From the NCBI GenBank assembly GCA_026874595.1, contig CM049317.1, positions 50,880,118 through 50,944,117 on the forward strand: a stretch of 64,000 nucleotides of DNA, given 5' to 3'. The number at the start of each line of letters is the position of its first letter. The stretch's first letter is position 1. The DNA is from Sipunculus nudus (taxonomy: Eukaryota; Annelida; Sipuncula; Golfingiida; Sipunculidae). The translations under genes and the position numbers were made by a program. A model generated the notes under the pieces. The model saw nothing but the letters and a program-made list of their open reading frames with translations, was not told the DNA's origin and did no database searches. Below, in pieces: positions 44,069 to 55,754 of the stretch.

Positions 44069-45166
44069 CATATATTTATATGGAATGGCCTAGCCTTTGC
44101 TAATGGATGGCGTGGCTTCTTTCTGGCTACACACCTCAGGCTTTCTACTGAAGCCTGGAGGGTATCAGGCTCAGAACAGTCCCCTCCCCCCTGGCGCCAG
44201 ATCGGCCCTCTGGCATAATGGCCAGATCACCTGAGTCGTGTTTGTCACGGCTACCTCCCCCGTGACGTCATTAATGCATCACGCAATCAGTCAGTCAGAG
44301 CCTGCACAAACTGACAGATATACACTATAGGTTTTTACAAAACAAAATCTTCAAACGTGCATGATGATCTCTTTTACGTTAAGGGTCGATATCACCAAAT
44401 GTTTTCAATGAATTCCAGTGAGCCACTGTGGAATGTTGGGATATGATAGATTAGTTCTGAGGTGGGTCTGGATGCGAAGACAGGTGTTGATGTAGGTATG
44501 CGCTCTGTAAGTGATTTCTATTTTATATTGTAATTATATTGGTCATATAGAATGTAATACTGCTAATGAAATTAGCATTTTGAAATAAATGAATGATATA
44601 CTGTTTGCAAGCACCAATTTGTATGTTTATTAGAGAAAATGATGACTATTATAAGGGTTTTATAAAACGTTTTAAAGTGTGTTAAAATAAGCTGCACCAA
44701 GTCTGGCGCTGTCATTACGTATTCTAATGTAAGTTCTACATGTGCAACACACTAATCAAAATCTTTAAAAAAAATGGCGTGACATTAAAGTGTAGGGGCT
44801 GAGCCATTTATCAAATATAGAGAATTCCTGGAACCGTGATGAGCTTGTATTCTGAAGAAAGACGAGTCTGAGGAACAGCTTGCGTCTCGACGTCACGAGA
44901 CGTGGTCCCTGTTACAAAAGACTCATTTCGATATATATACCAACGTACCTGTCTGCCCTACTAAAAGGCCTCTGTCTTCATATAGCTTCATGGGCCAAGC
45001 AACATCTACGCAGACAGTCGCACAAGGGAAGATTTAAGATGAATATTTAACCAGATTAAGCTAGAGAAAGACTAAGCTGTATCTCGGCAAAGAATACATG
45101 CAGTCTCTGGTTGCTTCCTACTTTGCGCTGCGTTGTTCCAAGTCCTACCTCACAATCCACATATGC
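42628..45166. other. Intergenic DNA, nothing recognised
   Basis: Contains a short (TA)n at 44037-44063 and a GC-richer patch at 44130-44270 with CCAGATCGGCC/GGCCAGATCA near-inverted words. No gene or RNA identified. Confidence 0.45.
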
Positions 45167-45654
45167 TTAAAGGGACATAATCAGGAGCAATTTTATGCCT
45201 ATTCCTTCACATTAACAATTCAATTTTGCTCTATACAAAAGTTTCCCAACAAAACCACCAAAGCAGTACCTCGCATAACAAGGCGGTTTAAAACCTTGTT
45301 ATGGCTTTGTGTGTTGATAAAAACACAGTCCACGTGTTTTTGTTTACCATAACCAGGCCGCGTGACCGGAGGTCCGATTGTGAGCGGCAGCACGCGGTGT
45401 TTCAACCAGCGGGAACATATATTACATATTTTGGACCAAGTGAGCCAGGGCATCTCTTGATTGACACGTGTTGTGGCTCCGCGTTCAAATGCGCTTTGTT
45501 TATGTTGACACCTGTGATCGCGCCCTGTCCACTGTTTTTAACACTCGTCTACAAGAGTAAGTAAAATTGTGCCAGGTACAGATTTATTTTTAAAGGGAAG
45601 AAGCTATATTTCGTGTTAATCCAACATGTTTTATAGGTGATTTGGCCCCTTTAA
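45167..45654. mobile_element. TTAA-flanked miniature element
   Basis: TTAA at 45167-45170 and 45651-45654 flank a 480-bp segment whose ends AGGGACATAATCA and (inverse) AGGGGCCAAATCA are inverted repeats. TTAA target duplication is known for piggyBac and Kolobok-type elements; the termini do not decide between them. No transposase; the open frames inside are incidental. Confidence 0.6.
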
Positions 45655-45859
45655 ATCTATTTATTCACCTTCCTTTTCCAAAGCATTTATATGATTTCTG
45701 GCTGACCTTGCGTACATATAAATGCACTCTATAGGTAATTTCTATTAAAATTGTTCTTATATTAGAGCTCGGTTGTCTGCAAGCTGTTAGTTAGCCATAC
45801 GGACAAAACAAAGAAATAAAAAACAATCACCTAAGGGTGTTAGTTGCATATGTCAGGAG

Positions 45860-46095
45860 GTTGAAAGTTTACTAGTTGCAAAACACCCATTGCAAAACTC
45901 TTGTTCATCTGACTTGACGCCAGATGTCCTTGTTAAATGTATTTGAATTATATTGGTCCGCCCTACATGTTATAAACACGTCTACATGAACAAACCGAAG
46001 AACCTGTGTGCCGTGGGATAAGTGTTTTGTGGCCTTTTTTTATCAAAGGTTTAAGGAAATATCTTAAGTTAATAGACGCAAGTAATTCTGATAGG
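45860..46095 (-). repeat. Dispersed repeat, GGACATCTGGCG family, copy 4
   Basis: On the minus strand it starts TTAAGGGGGCCTATCAGAA, then GGGCGGACCAATATAATTC, AACAAGGACATCTGGCGTC and AAGTCAGATGAACAAGAG, ending in TTTTGCAATGGGTGTTTTGC. This is the best preserved copy and gives the family a clear TTAAGGGGGCC start. Confidence 0.6.
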
Positions 46096-46335
46096 CCCCC
46101 TTAACAAATTGTGAACAGACAGGTGTAAACAAACAGGTAATCATGGTTCGAGGTGGATTTGGGCGATGAAATTTTCAGAACTTTCAAAACACATTTATGG
46201 ATTTTATTTTCACATGGAAATGTGAAGACAGCGTTAGACCCTTTACATCGTAAGGAACCTGTGCTACATTTTGTATGAATACCTCTGATTCACCATTGAG
46301 CATAGTGTCACACCACTACAGATGTTAACGACCTT

Positions 46336-46434
46336 CTAAAGCCTACATACACACTTGATAACGAACTCTTGCAGGGCATCGTCCTTGTACCCTAACGCTT
46401 GTCCACATTCGATAATAGACTTCACAGACTCCAT
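46336..46434 (-). pseudogene. Gag-like N-terminus of an LTR retrotransposon (fragment)
   Basis: From the ATG at 46432-46434 the frame reads 32 residues with the pattern I-I-E-C-G-Q-A-L-G-Y-K-D-D-A-L-Q-E-F-V before a stop. A G-x-x-L-G-[YL]-x-G-x-x-L-x-x-F-V start is, as I recall, common in Gag of molluscan Gypsy-type elements; with so few residues this remains a suggestion. The sequence upstream on the same strand (to about 48060) matches the dispersed repeat at 37583, consistent with a 5' LTR and leader. Confidence 0.35.
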
Positions 46435-48060
46435 GGTAACGGCTAAACTAACCGACCATTCAAGCGAACCGTATAACATAAACAAAAATCGTAAACGTAA
46501 AATACGTAAACCGTAAACGCTATCAAAGTGAACAGGTGGTACCCTTACAATTATACCTGGGTTGCACCGAAGATCAAAAGACTCACGAACGGACGGATGA
46601 ACATCTAGTATGTGATAATGAAGTCTGAGTACACGAATAAAAAGGAAACACTTATTGTCGTGTGACGTCACTCAACAAATCGCTGCAAGTCAAGGTAATT
46701 AAAATAGACTAAACCACTGTTAAATCTCTACTCTTGTCTGAGTAATTATCAAACGTATAATAGTAATTAATCATACCACTGAGTTACTATTAAGCATAAA
46801 ACGGTAGTTTACCATATCAAAGTATTAACCTGCATTAACCCTACGTGAAATGTGTATATTTCAAGTCTCAGCACTAACTCTCAATTTCAGATATTACAAA
46901 ACATTAAACAATTCAAAGAACTTATGTCAGTAAAATGTCACTAAATACTCAGGAAACAAAGTGTCTGACAGGATGATAGCTCTCAAACGGCTAAATCAAT
47001 CCTGAAATCACACTCGCCGTTATATGACACACCACTTAAGATGTGAACGACCAGGTTCTTTTAAAAGTCAAACGAACTGGCTGAAACACACATACGTATA
47101 TTCACATAAGTAAACTTAATTAGACATATGTTAACAAAACAATCAAAATATTAAAGAAAGCGTTATATATTGGAAAGAGGCGCTCTATATGTACATGCAC
47201 TGATGATTACTAACGACCAATAATCAACAAAGAAACAAGCGCCAAGTCTGTTAGACACCACATAGAGCAGTCCCTTTGTCTACACCTTCCTGATTACATG
47301 ACCATCGCGCAAACGTGTGATCGGAATGTTGCACTAGTCATTTCTCTGCTTCCTCGCGCTGTGTACATAGTACAATCAGTCCACTCACAGTAACACGGAG
47401 CCCCGAACACCAACAGTCCTTCGCTGGAGTATACTTGTTTACCTCTCGAGGTACAGTTCACGCAACACGCACAGACTATCCTATCTGGACTTAGAATCAA
47501 TGTCTTTAACAGCTGATGTCTCCTGGAATCACACTGTTTTAGGTAGCAGAATATGCTTCAACACAGCGATATCCATTACGCCTATAGTTATGCGTTTTAT
47601 AAAGTTCTCGGTCTGTTCCTCGAAGCGCTAACAACAGGTATAATCGCCAGATTACCAGTCCGTTGGCAAAATGTAATACTCGCTCTATAAACCATTACAG
47701 AGAAATCACCGTTGCCTTCCTCGGCATCGACTATCTACGCTTATAATCATCATATCTCAGCTGTATAGACTCTTGATGAACGCAATCCTGCCCCTGGACT
47801 GCAGGTATCGTCATGCTATACCATCCTGGCACGCTGGTCTATCAAATGTGTCGAACGGACACGGATCCGACGTTTTAAGCTGTACTGAAATTAACATCAA
47901 ACGAGACACATGTGCTCTCTAACTTAGGCTCTCTCGCTAATATCTGAACAGGATACTCCATATAAATGCACACTGTATTATCAAAACAATCATCTGGTTA
48001 TACTCCCTTCTTGAATATACAATATACAATAACTAAGTCACAGTTCTCTGGTTACACATG
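46435..48060 (-). mobile_element. Probable 5' LTR and leader of a retrotransposon
   Basis: The outermost 170 bp (47890-48050, minus strand) is shared with 37583-37760. The whole block has lower AT content than its surroundings and no other recognisable genes. Exact LTR borders, a primer binding site and a second LTR were not found. Confidence 0.35.
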
Positions 48061-49855
48061 GATGGTCGGGCTAGTATATCTTGCATAAGTTTGGACTTGC
48101 GCAATTGAATTCTTCAGTTTATATATTTATTAGTAATTCTAAGCCAGTCATTCCTCTTAATTCGCATGCAGGGTTTTCTTATGTGAAACAAATAAGTCAT
48201 ACGGACCAGCTTTTGGTGGTTTGTAAAAAAGGTAAATAAATGTACTATCTGTACATGATGATTTAATAAATTTTGATGGTTAAGATACAGAACATGAAAC
48301 CAAGTACAGAAAACCATCAGACCATACAAAATATGTTCTACGGATTCACCGCTCCTGTTTTTGATAGATTAATTTTATTGCATCTTGCAAATGAAGACAA
48401 GTTCCATGGTTTTGCTGCTTATTTGTGCTCTGGCATGAAAGCCTTCTTAAAGGTAAGGAAAATGGACTAAATTTGGTGTTTAACATATACACCGTCTCCG
48501 AAAATGAAATATTGGTTTCGTATTTTCTTGACAAGCTCGAAAAATAACACGTATTGTGTCGCGACCGGTAAAGAAATTAATGCCCCGCTCCCATCTTATT
48601 TTTCGTTCCCAGGTACATTACCAATACATTTTTATATGACCTTACCATTTTTTAATTCGTCAAGAGATTAAAATTTTATAGGATACTGTGATCCAATTGC
48701 TGGTTGTTGACCACGCTCTTTACAATGCGCTTTACCTATAGGCCTACTACCTATATCGTAAGCGCTGTTTGTTTTGACCTTGTATCCTGAATCGCTACAC
48801 CAGAGAGCACTGTATTTTTGTCCAATCAGATGAGACCCTGTGCTGGAAGACACGACCTCTATGGTTGGTTGGTGTGGTCACATGATTAATAAATAGCAAT
48901 TATAAATGTGTCGGCAGTTTTATTTTAGGGGTTGAAGAGGCCACTGTGTATAAGCTAGACCACAAACCGATTCCATAAATATTTGTGGTCCTCTTAACTG
49001 CGTGTAAACAATGACAACGCCCGATATGCGACACACAACTGGTGCGACAAGGTATCTGCATAAATATAAGGCCAAGTTGCCAGCAAGACGGTTTACCAGC
49101 CAAGTGAGGAAATACACGGAGCAACTTTTGTTACATTTGTTTTGAGAGACAGCTCATCGCCCCGGCAACCGTTTGAACAGGCCACAGTCTGTACGTGGAA
49201 CAGCTCAGAGAGAATGGCCCGACACGTGGTTTGCACTGCTCCATTGGCTCCGTGCACACCTCGCAGGCTGGTTTTCGTTTTGCTGGCAAACGAATACATG
49301 GCTACGCTAACAGAGTCATAATGTCATAATCGAATCGGTCGGTGTTGCAAAAACGCAGAGGGAGAAATTAAAATACGACTTTTTTTTACTAAGAGTAACC
49401 ACTTGAGTGCACTTGAAGCGCACATGAAGCGCAGCTTTGGACGGAGCCATGATGCCTGTCGAGTTTTTGTTAACTGGCATTTGGTTGGCTGCCAGACAAC
49501 ACCACCTGGTGTCTAAGTGTATCATAAACGGCCAAACCAGGCAGCGGGAAAATCAGTAGCTTCTTAAGATTTCCGCTGCCTCGGGAGCGTATTTGTTGAC
49601 AGTATATAGTATCAGTTTGTGAACAGCTTCTCAAATGGAACCCCTAAATATTCAGAATTGATCTGAAATAGATGGGACATTACGCAACAGCAACCTTTTA
49701 TAAAAAAATCGTATGTTAAACAGAACTTAGGCCACCCCTTTCTGAGATTCTTACGGCCAGACAACAGTCAGGCGCACAAGGTAAACCTACATTTATTAAC
49801 TAGAAATATGCATTCTCAGGAATGCAGGACTCCACAACCCGTCTTTTCATTCTCC
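48061..49855. other. Intergenic DNA with one weak exon candidate
   Basis: At 48273-48450 a plus-strand frame reads F-Y-G-F-T-A-P-V-F-D-R-L and H-G-F-A-A-Y-L-C-S-G-M-K-A-F-L-K and is followed by AAAG|GTAAGG, a good splice donor; no convincing acceptor or family match was seen. A small hairpin GGCAGCGGGAAAATC...GATTTCCGCTGCC lies at 49543-49582. Confidence 0.35.
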
Positions 49856-49890
49856 CCTTGACCTATACTCCCATTGAGTATAGGTCAAGG
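49856..49890. repeat. Perfect 15-bp stem hairpin
   Basis: CCTTGACCTATACTC and GAGTATAGGTCAAGG are exact inverse complements around the loop CCATT. Confidence 0.8.
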
Positions 49891-51076
49891 TCACTAAAAC
49901 CTGGAGGAGTTATCTGTGGATATATGGAGCTAATTACTAAAGACGACATCTTGTGAGGTAGAGACATGCTGTGCATTGATTATGAGGAAACTCTCCGTCT
50001 CTCTTTCTCTCCCTCTCACATACACACACACACTCTTTATAACTATATGTTATTTATTTATTTTGGGCAATTTCATCCGAGAAGTGCCGAAACGAAACTG
50101 ACCATTAATAGAATACCTAAAAAGCTTATTTTGATCCATTTTTCACAATCTTGAAATATTCTAATCAAACCATCGGACACTCTGCCAGTAGTTTAAACTA
50201 AAATGCTAACTATTTTTTTTTCAGGTAAAGCACGTGATTCATCGCTACTGTTTGCCACTATGGTATTAAAAAATGACAGAAAGCGAGTGCTACCACAAGT
50301 GCTGTCAAGTAGTCCCAAACCGAAATGGAACTCTGCAGATGTACATACTTAGCTTAAGTATTAGATAACTCAGCATAAACAAATGCAGGCGGTAACCTCC
50401 ATCAAAGAATTTTTTGTAAAAATCATTTAAAAATGTTTGATCTATATAACGTCATTTTTAAACTGACATATTAAGCGCTCATAAGTGATAAAGTGCCACC
50501 TGATTTAAGTACTTGTAAAACATTCAACAAATTTAATATATGTATATAATTTAATATATGTATCTTCACGGGCATAAAATATGAAAAGCTTTCCCTGCAT
50601 TGCATCCGTGTTTGCCAAGAGAAGTTTCAAGCAAGCACTAACGAAAACCTGTCAAAATAGGAAGTTAATGGTTATGATTAAGATGAATATATTACTACTA
50701 TTACTCTATCTTACAGGAAAAATAAGATTTAATTAAATAAAACATTATTTATGGAGATTTTTAAAACAGGTAAACTTAGGAGACAAAATGTTGGTTCAAG
50801 GTGATTAAATAAACCATGGTGGCTAGCGGAATTTTGACTTATTTATCGACTGTATGGGATCATAAATTCCGTGAAAATCTGAGGCAAGTGAAACCCCCTT
50901 TTCAAAGCTCTGATGAAGAACCTGTCAGCACAGTGGATGGACGGAGGGATCCAAGTTATCTTAATGTGACCTTATACCTAGTTAATTAATATGAGTGCCT
51001 CAGCTTCGACAGCTTTTAGTGAAGCAGGAATGGCAGGATTACTCAGGTGATCCCGGGATTACCGATTTACTGAAAG

Positions 51077-51400
51077 GGTTATTCATCTTTTGCATAGGTT
51101 TTTGTATAGATAGCATAAAGAAAAAGACTGCTGATTCAATTTCTTAAAAAATGTTCCACCAGAAAAATATAGATTTCTTTCTTTCCAACTTAAACAATTT
51201 TAAGTGTAATTAAACACAGTTATTTTTACACTTGGCTTTTTAACATAAAAGGGGTATTCGTCTTTTTGAGGTTTTCTAAATGATAGCACAAAGAAAAAGA
51301 CTATTAATTAAATTCCTAAACATATTCCACCAGAAAAAATACAGTTATTCCAACTTTGGTAAAGTTAAGTTTAATTATAAACTGTCACATTGACAACTTA
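51077..51400. repeat. Diverged tandem duplication, about 174-bp unit
   Basis: GGTTATTCATCTTTTGCATAGG...AAAGAAAAAGACT...CCACCAGAAAAA...TCCAACTT recurs 174 bp later as GGGTATTCGTCTTTTTGAGG...AAAGAAAAAGACT...CCACCAGAAAAAA...TCCAACTT. AT-rich and non-coding. Confidence 0.7.
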
Positions 51401-51849
51401 CCTCACTGTTTACCTAAAGCCACTGTTTTCTTGTGGCATTTGACGCAATTAGACGCATCCAGTGTTCAAAGAAGTTTCCTTCATAATATGCTTTCCATGG
51501 TTATCGAAGAAAAAAACCGAGGCCTGTCTATATTAATATTACAACGTCCGCTTTTTATTTAAAGTTACAATTGTTATCTTCATTTAACTTGATTTATAGA
51601 AGTATTTAAAATGAAATGTTATGTTGAAGTACACTGTACTCCTCTGGTCACAATCACAATTTCTTTGGTTACTGGGCGGTTTTCAGCTTTACTAAACAAT
51701 ATTTCCAATGAGCTTTTCTGACAAGTTCTGACAGATAATTCAAAAGAGCTTGTAAACTGAGGCAACAATTCAGATAACAGTAAAACAACTATAGCCACGT
51801 TTAAAAAAGTTCAGTGCTTTGCTTGGATAATACCGGTTTCCAGTTTTAT

Positions 51850-52130
51850 TTCTTTTGATGCATTTATCTTGAGGAATATCGGAATAACATATCGGAATTG
51901 ATATTTTCTTATTTTGATTATCTTATGTTTTTGTTTAAGATGTCATACTTACAAGCAATCTTGCAGAAATATAAATTCAATCTTTAAGTGCTATCCTGGG
52001 TTTTAGTTTTCTTTTAGTTCGCTGCATTTATCTTGAGGGATATCGGAATAATGATATGTTGGTGATTTCCTTTTTAGTTTATCTTATACTTCTATAAGAC
52101 ATCATACTAAAATGCAGTCGTCCAGAAAAA
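51850..52130. repeat. Diverged tandem duplication, about 164-bp unit
   Basis: CATTTATCTTGAGGAATATCGGAATAA at 51861 recurs at 52025 as CATTTATCTTGAGGGATATCGGAATAA (landmarks only), followed in both by TTTATCTTAT-type sequence and AAGA(T/C)(G/A)TCATACT. A separate event from the duplication at 51077. Confidence 0.7.
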
Positions 52131-52529
52131 CATATTTACAAAATTGTTCCCAATTATAAACATATTTGTAATAAGTAGACAAGGACCACCTAAAAAAGTA
52201 AATATGAAATTGTTCAGTACAGAATAAAAAACAACAATAAGTCATGTTTTTTGCATAGCACTTTATGTACATACGTAAACAGACAACCTTATCGCAAGCA
52301 CGTCATTGAACACATAGATGTAAATATAATTATATTATATAAAATTACGTCCACTACGTGGTTTGTTTAGTAAAGCCTGACGCATATTTACAGAACACAT
52401 AGGGGTGTCCCATATTGACACTCTTTATTTCCACGTTATGTATGTAAACACACGACAGTAAGGCATCCCTCTTACGATTTTGTGACATTAAGTAAACAAT
52501 TACGATTGTCTTGGTCTGCTCGCCTTGTC

Positions 52530-52708
52530 TAAGGTCCGTTTTCCATGATCGAAAAAATCGCTCCAGTGTAAACCATGTTTCACGTTTCCACGATCACGTT
52601 TCCGCGCGTAAGTTATACCCGGGCGGAAAATAAATTGCACGATGTGTGATTTTTGCGCGCGCCGAAAAAAATACGCGCGAGGAAACGCGATAATGGAAAA
52701 GGGCCTAA
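52530..52708. mobile_element. Harbinger-like MITE
   Basis: The termini GGTCCGTTTTCCATGATCG and (inverse) GGCCCTTTTCCATTATCG are inverted repeats, and TAA occurs on both sides (52530-52532 and 52706-52708). A three-base TWA duplication is known for PIF/Harbinger elements. The 173-bp interior is rich in CGCG words and non-coding. Confidence 0.65.
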
Positions 52709-53613
52709 CGCTGACTGAATACTGAAGTCACATAATTATTTGTAAAGAATATAACAGGTTGCTAGATGCATTCACTATTAAGGACTTGATCAAGGATTTT
52801 TTTGTGGTAAAGCCAACAAAACATGCTTTAAACAGAAAACGTGAATTAAAAGTAAAATAATACAGCAACAATTTACTTATAATTTAATATTGACAATGAA
52901 ATGATTTGTTTTACCAGGGTTGGAATTAGAAAACAATGAATATGTTTAAGGTTTTAGGAGGGCGGTTGCAACCCCCCCCCCCCCCACCCCCACCCCCGCG
53001 CCCGGCAAACTCTTGTTCAATGCGATTTTTGGCTAGCTAATACGGCTTGAATGTGTATTTTAATTCCACACTTAGTGAACAAAATGCTGACAAAACAATT
53101 CAACAGGACAGCATTATCCTGTGCAGTTTCAAAACAATTGCAACGTGTCTTTATAATTAATTCCAGCAGCTCGTTTTGTAGGAAATTAGTAGTTAGCGTG
53201 ATTTAAAATAGTAGAGATAATTTTTTTCCCAAATACCAAACAATAACACATAAAATCTGGGATAGTCTCGGTATTTCATTTAAGCGAGTCCATTTCATAT
53301 TCTTCATAAGAAAATTGCTACAATAAATAGTTCAACTCAGGACAGATTGCTGGCTTAAGATTCAACTTTATGGCACACTATGGTGTAAAAAAAAAGTTAT
53401 CTGCACTAAGTCCAATGAATGAGGCTTAAGTCTGGGTGATTCACGGGTAGTTCCAGGAACATCAATTCATCCCCGGAATGAAGAGACACACCATATTGTG
53501 AGGGATCACGAGTCGTTATTCGCGGATGACAAACCTGTGATAGGCCCTTCATAAGGGATGGTTCCTGATCAAATAAAACCAACAGAGGCTGATTGTAAAC
53601 CGGAGATACAAGG
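52709..53613. other. 3' flank of the GPCR gene
   Basis: Includes a C-rich run at 52974-53003. No clear poly(A) signal on the minus strand was seen close to the stop codon. Confidence 0.45.
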
Positions 53614-54819
53614 CTAAATTAGGTTTTGCTCCTCGGCCGCTCGACCATTGACTTTCTCAGTATCTCCGGTATTAAACGTGGTCATGGTTGTCTTCGTGTT
53701 GTGAGGGCCTGTCGGTACGTGGCCGGCTGAACCGTGGGATACTGAATGTTTTCTGTCATTGCGAACAACAGTCTGCCCGTCAGCAATACTGTAGCCTTTA
53801 CTTTGATATTCTCTATACTCCCTGTACGACCGGCAGAAAACCTCCATAAAGGTTTGCCGGAAAATCAGACTCCAGGCACAATAGACAATAAAGTTTATGC
53901 CACTGTTCACAGCTAAAAGCACGTCCGTAATTTCCCGTATACCTTTGACTAAGTTCTTCTCGTCATAAAAGCCAAATCCTAGAAAAGTGGACATGATGGC
54001 ATCGGGGGTAACACAGATAAAGTACAGAATGACTACCGTGACCAGCATTAATGTGATTCTGTTTCTTGCTGATATGGTCTTCCCCTTCACTCGTTGTCGA
54101 CGAAGAGCTCGGATTATACAAGCGTTAAAGAAAATCAACACTAGTAACGGAATGACCGACCGTACCAGGTTTATCGACCAGGAAAATATTTTGGCGTATG
54201 TCTCATTTAGCCATAGATCCGTTATTTGAATGGTGGGTATAGTTTTATTCTGCACCGGATCCCATTCCAACACGGTTTTGTATCTGAATAAGGAAGGCAG
54301 CGCCACAAGCCCCATACCTAAAAACACGAACACTGACACCAACCGCGCTCGTGGTATTGTACACATTTCTTTAGCTTTGGTCGGGTGGCACACGGAGATA
54401 TACCTCTCTACAGCCACAGAAACTGTCAACCATGACGTCGCACAGACCGCCATGTTTAATACATAATGGCTTACCGGGTAAACGTATCCCATCATTTGGG
54501 ATGCAATGTCCGGTCTCTTTTCACGGATGATGATGCATACGCAATATAAGGCATCATTGAGTAGTTTAATCGAATCTCCTACTGCTAAGGCTGACAGAAA
54601 CACATTTGTCGACGTCAGCATTTTCTTTCGTGATAACACAATTAAAGAAAGCATATTTCCTGATAAGCCAATGATAATGATGATTGGGAATACCACCACC
54701 CCCGTGATAAACTGGGACATTTCGAAAAATTCTTTGTATCCATCATCGTCATCATCAGGTGTCCCGGATGTTAGAATCGTCTGTAGTGTTGATAACGGCT
54801 CTTGTGTGGACACATTCAT
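53614..54819 (-). CDS. Class A GPCR, neuropeptide (FMRFamide-receptor-like)
   Basis: A complete 401-residue seven-helix receptor, numbered from the chosen Met at 54819. Helices lie at about 37-62, 72-97, 112-141, 158-177, 214-238, 255-276 and 296-322. G-N-M-L-S is in TM1, L-A-V-G-D in TM2, E-R-Y at 138-140 in place of D-R-Y, and N-S-G-I-N-F-I-V-Y in TM7 in place of N-P-x-x-Y. N-glycosylation sites are at N2, N191 and N205. TM2 (T-S-T-N-V-F-L-S-A-L-A-V-G-D) and V-E-R-Y-I-S-V-C-H-P are the style of insect and molluscan FMRFamide receptors. The Cys normally starting TM3 and the ECL2 Cys are both absent. An acceptor TTTGCAG ends just before the exon at 54828, so the in-frame ATG at 54861 lies in the intron and the start at 54819 is preferred. 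The coding part is a single exon. The ligand cannot be told from sequence. Confidence 0.85.
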   Translation of the reverse strand: MNVSTQEPLSTLQTILTSGTPDDDDDGYKEFFEMSQFITGVVVFPIIIIIGLSGNMLSLIVLSRKKMLTSTNVFLSALAVGDSIKLLNDALYCVCIIIREKRPDIASQMMGYVYPVSHYVLNMAVCATSWLTVSVAVERYISVCHPTKAKEMCTIPRARLVSVFVFLGMGLVALPSLFRYKTVLEWDPVQNKTIPTIQITDLWLNETYAKIFSWSINLVRSVIPLLVLIFFNACIIRALRRQRVKGKTISARNRITLMLVTVVILYFICVTPDAIMSTFLGFGFYDEKNLVKGIREITDVLLAVNSGINFIVYCAWSLIFRQTFMEVFCRSYREYREYQSKGYSIADGQTVVRNDRKHSVSHGSAGHVPTGPHNTKTTMTTFNTGDTEKVNGRAAEEQNLI

Positions 54820-54828
54820 GGTTAACTC

Positions 54829-54848
54829 CTGCAAAGACATGAAAATTA
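54829..54848 (-). promoter_or_regulatory. Probable splice acceptor before the GPCR start
   Basis: On the minus strand the sequence reads TTTTCATGTCTTTGCAG and then GAGTTAACC and the ATG at 54819. This is a typical acceptor, implying a 5' UTR exon further right. Confidence 0.65.
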
Positions 54849-55754
54849 AATAAATATTCAAATTTTATGGTAGATAAACTATATGCAGTATATTCCGTAA
54901 CCACTAATGTTTTACAGATGCAGCTTTTGAAAATCAAAATATTAACTTATACCTACGGATTTAAACAATATACATATTTTACGTGACAAAAAATAAAAGA
55001 AAATCCATTGCAAATATTTACGCGCATGCGTTTTAACTGCAAACACGTAAATTGGGCTGAATACCTTATGGAACTAGTATGGGGTACACTTTTCTACTGT
55101 AGTATGAACACGACGTGTATTCAATACCACATGTTGAATTCAGTATCATTTTGTATCAGTATTCGACGCCGGTGTAGTGTGAAAAAAATGTTGATTTAAA
55201 CAGTTTTGAAGATTAACGCTATAACAACATAATTATGATTAAAATTCAGGGGCAGACTGCAGGGGCGTCAAAATGGGGGGGGGGGGGGGATTTATATACC
55301 CCTATCTTTTAGCAGGGGGGATGTAACCACCAACCCTAACCCATCAGCCAATTTTAAGGTAATAATTGTTTCATATTAGAAATTGAATATAATAAAAATT
55401 AGAATAAAAGTCTTTAATTCAATTTCTTAGTTTCCTATGAAATGTAACATATCTAAATTTGGTTAAAATTTAACATATACATGAAACATAATATATATGC
55501 TTAACTGGTATATTTTTTTGTGTCACACAGAAAATACAAGTTATATACATATTTTTGTATATATATATACACACACGCATATATATAATTGACACCACTG
55601 AGTGCGTGTATGCAACGTTAAATATTTGCTTAATTCCATCTCGGATATAGATAATCACCATTTCGGTCAGGTAATAGTGCTTCTGAGACCTAAGGTGCAC
55701 TTTGGACTCCATACCTTCTCATTAAGGTAAAACACACATAAATCCCGTACCACA

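Noticed and set aside
45098-45564. Overlapping open frames on both strands
   Set aside because: They lie inside a TTAA-flanked non-coding element.
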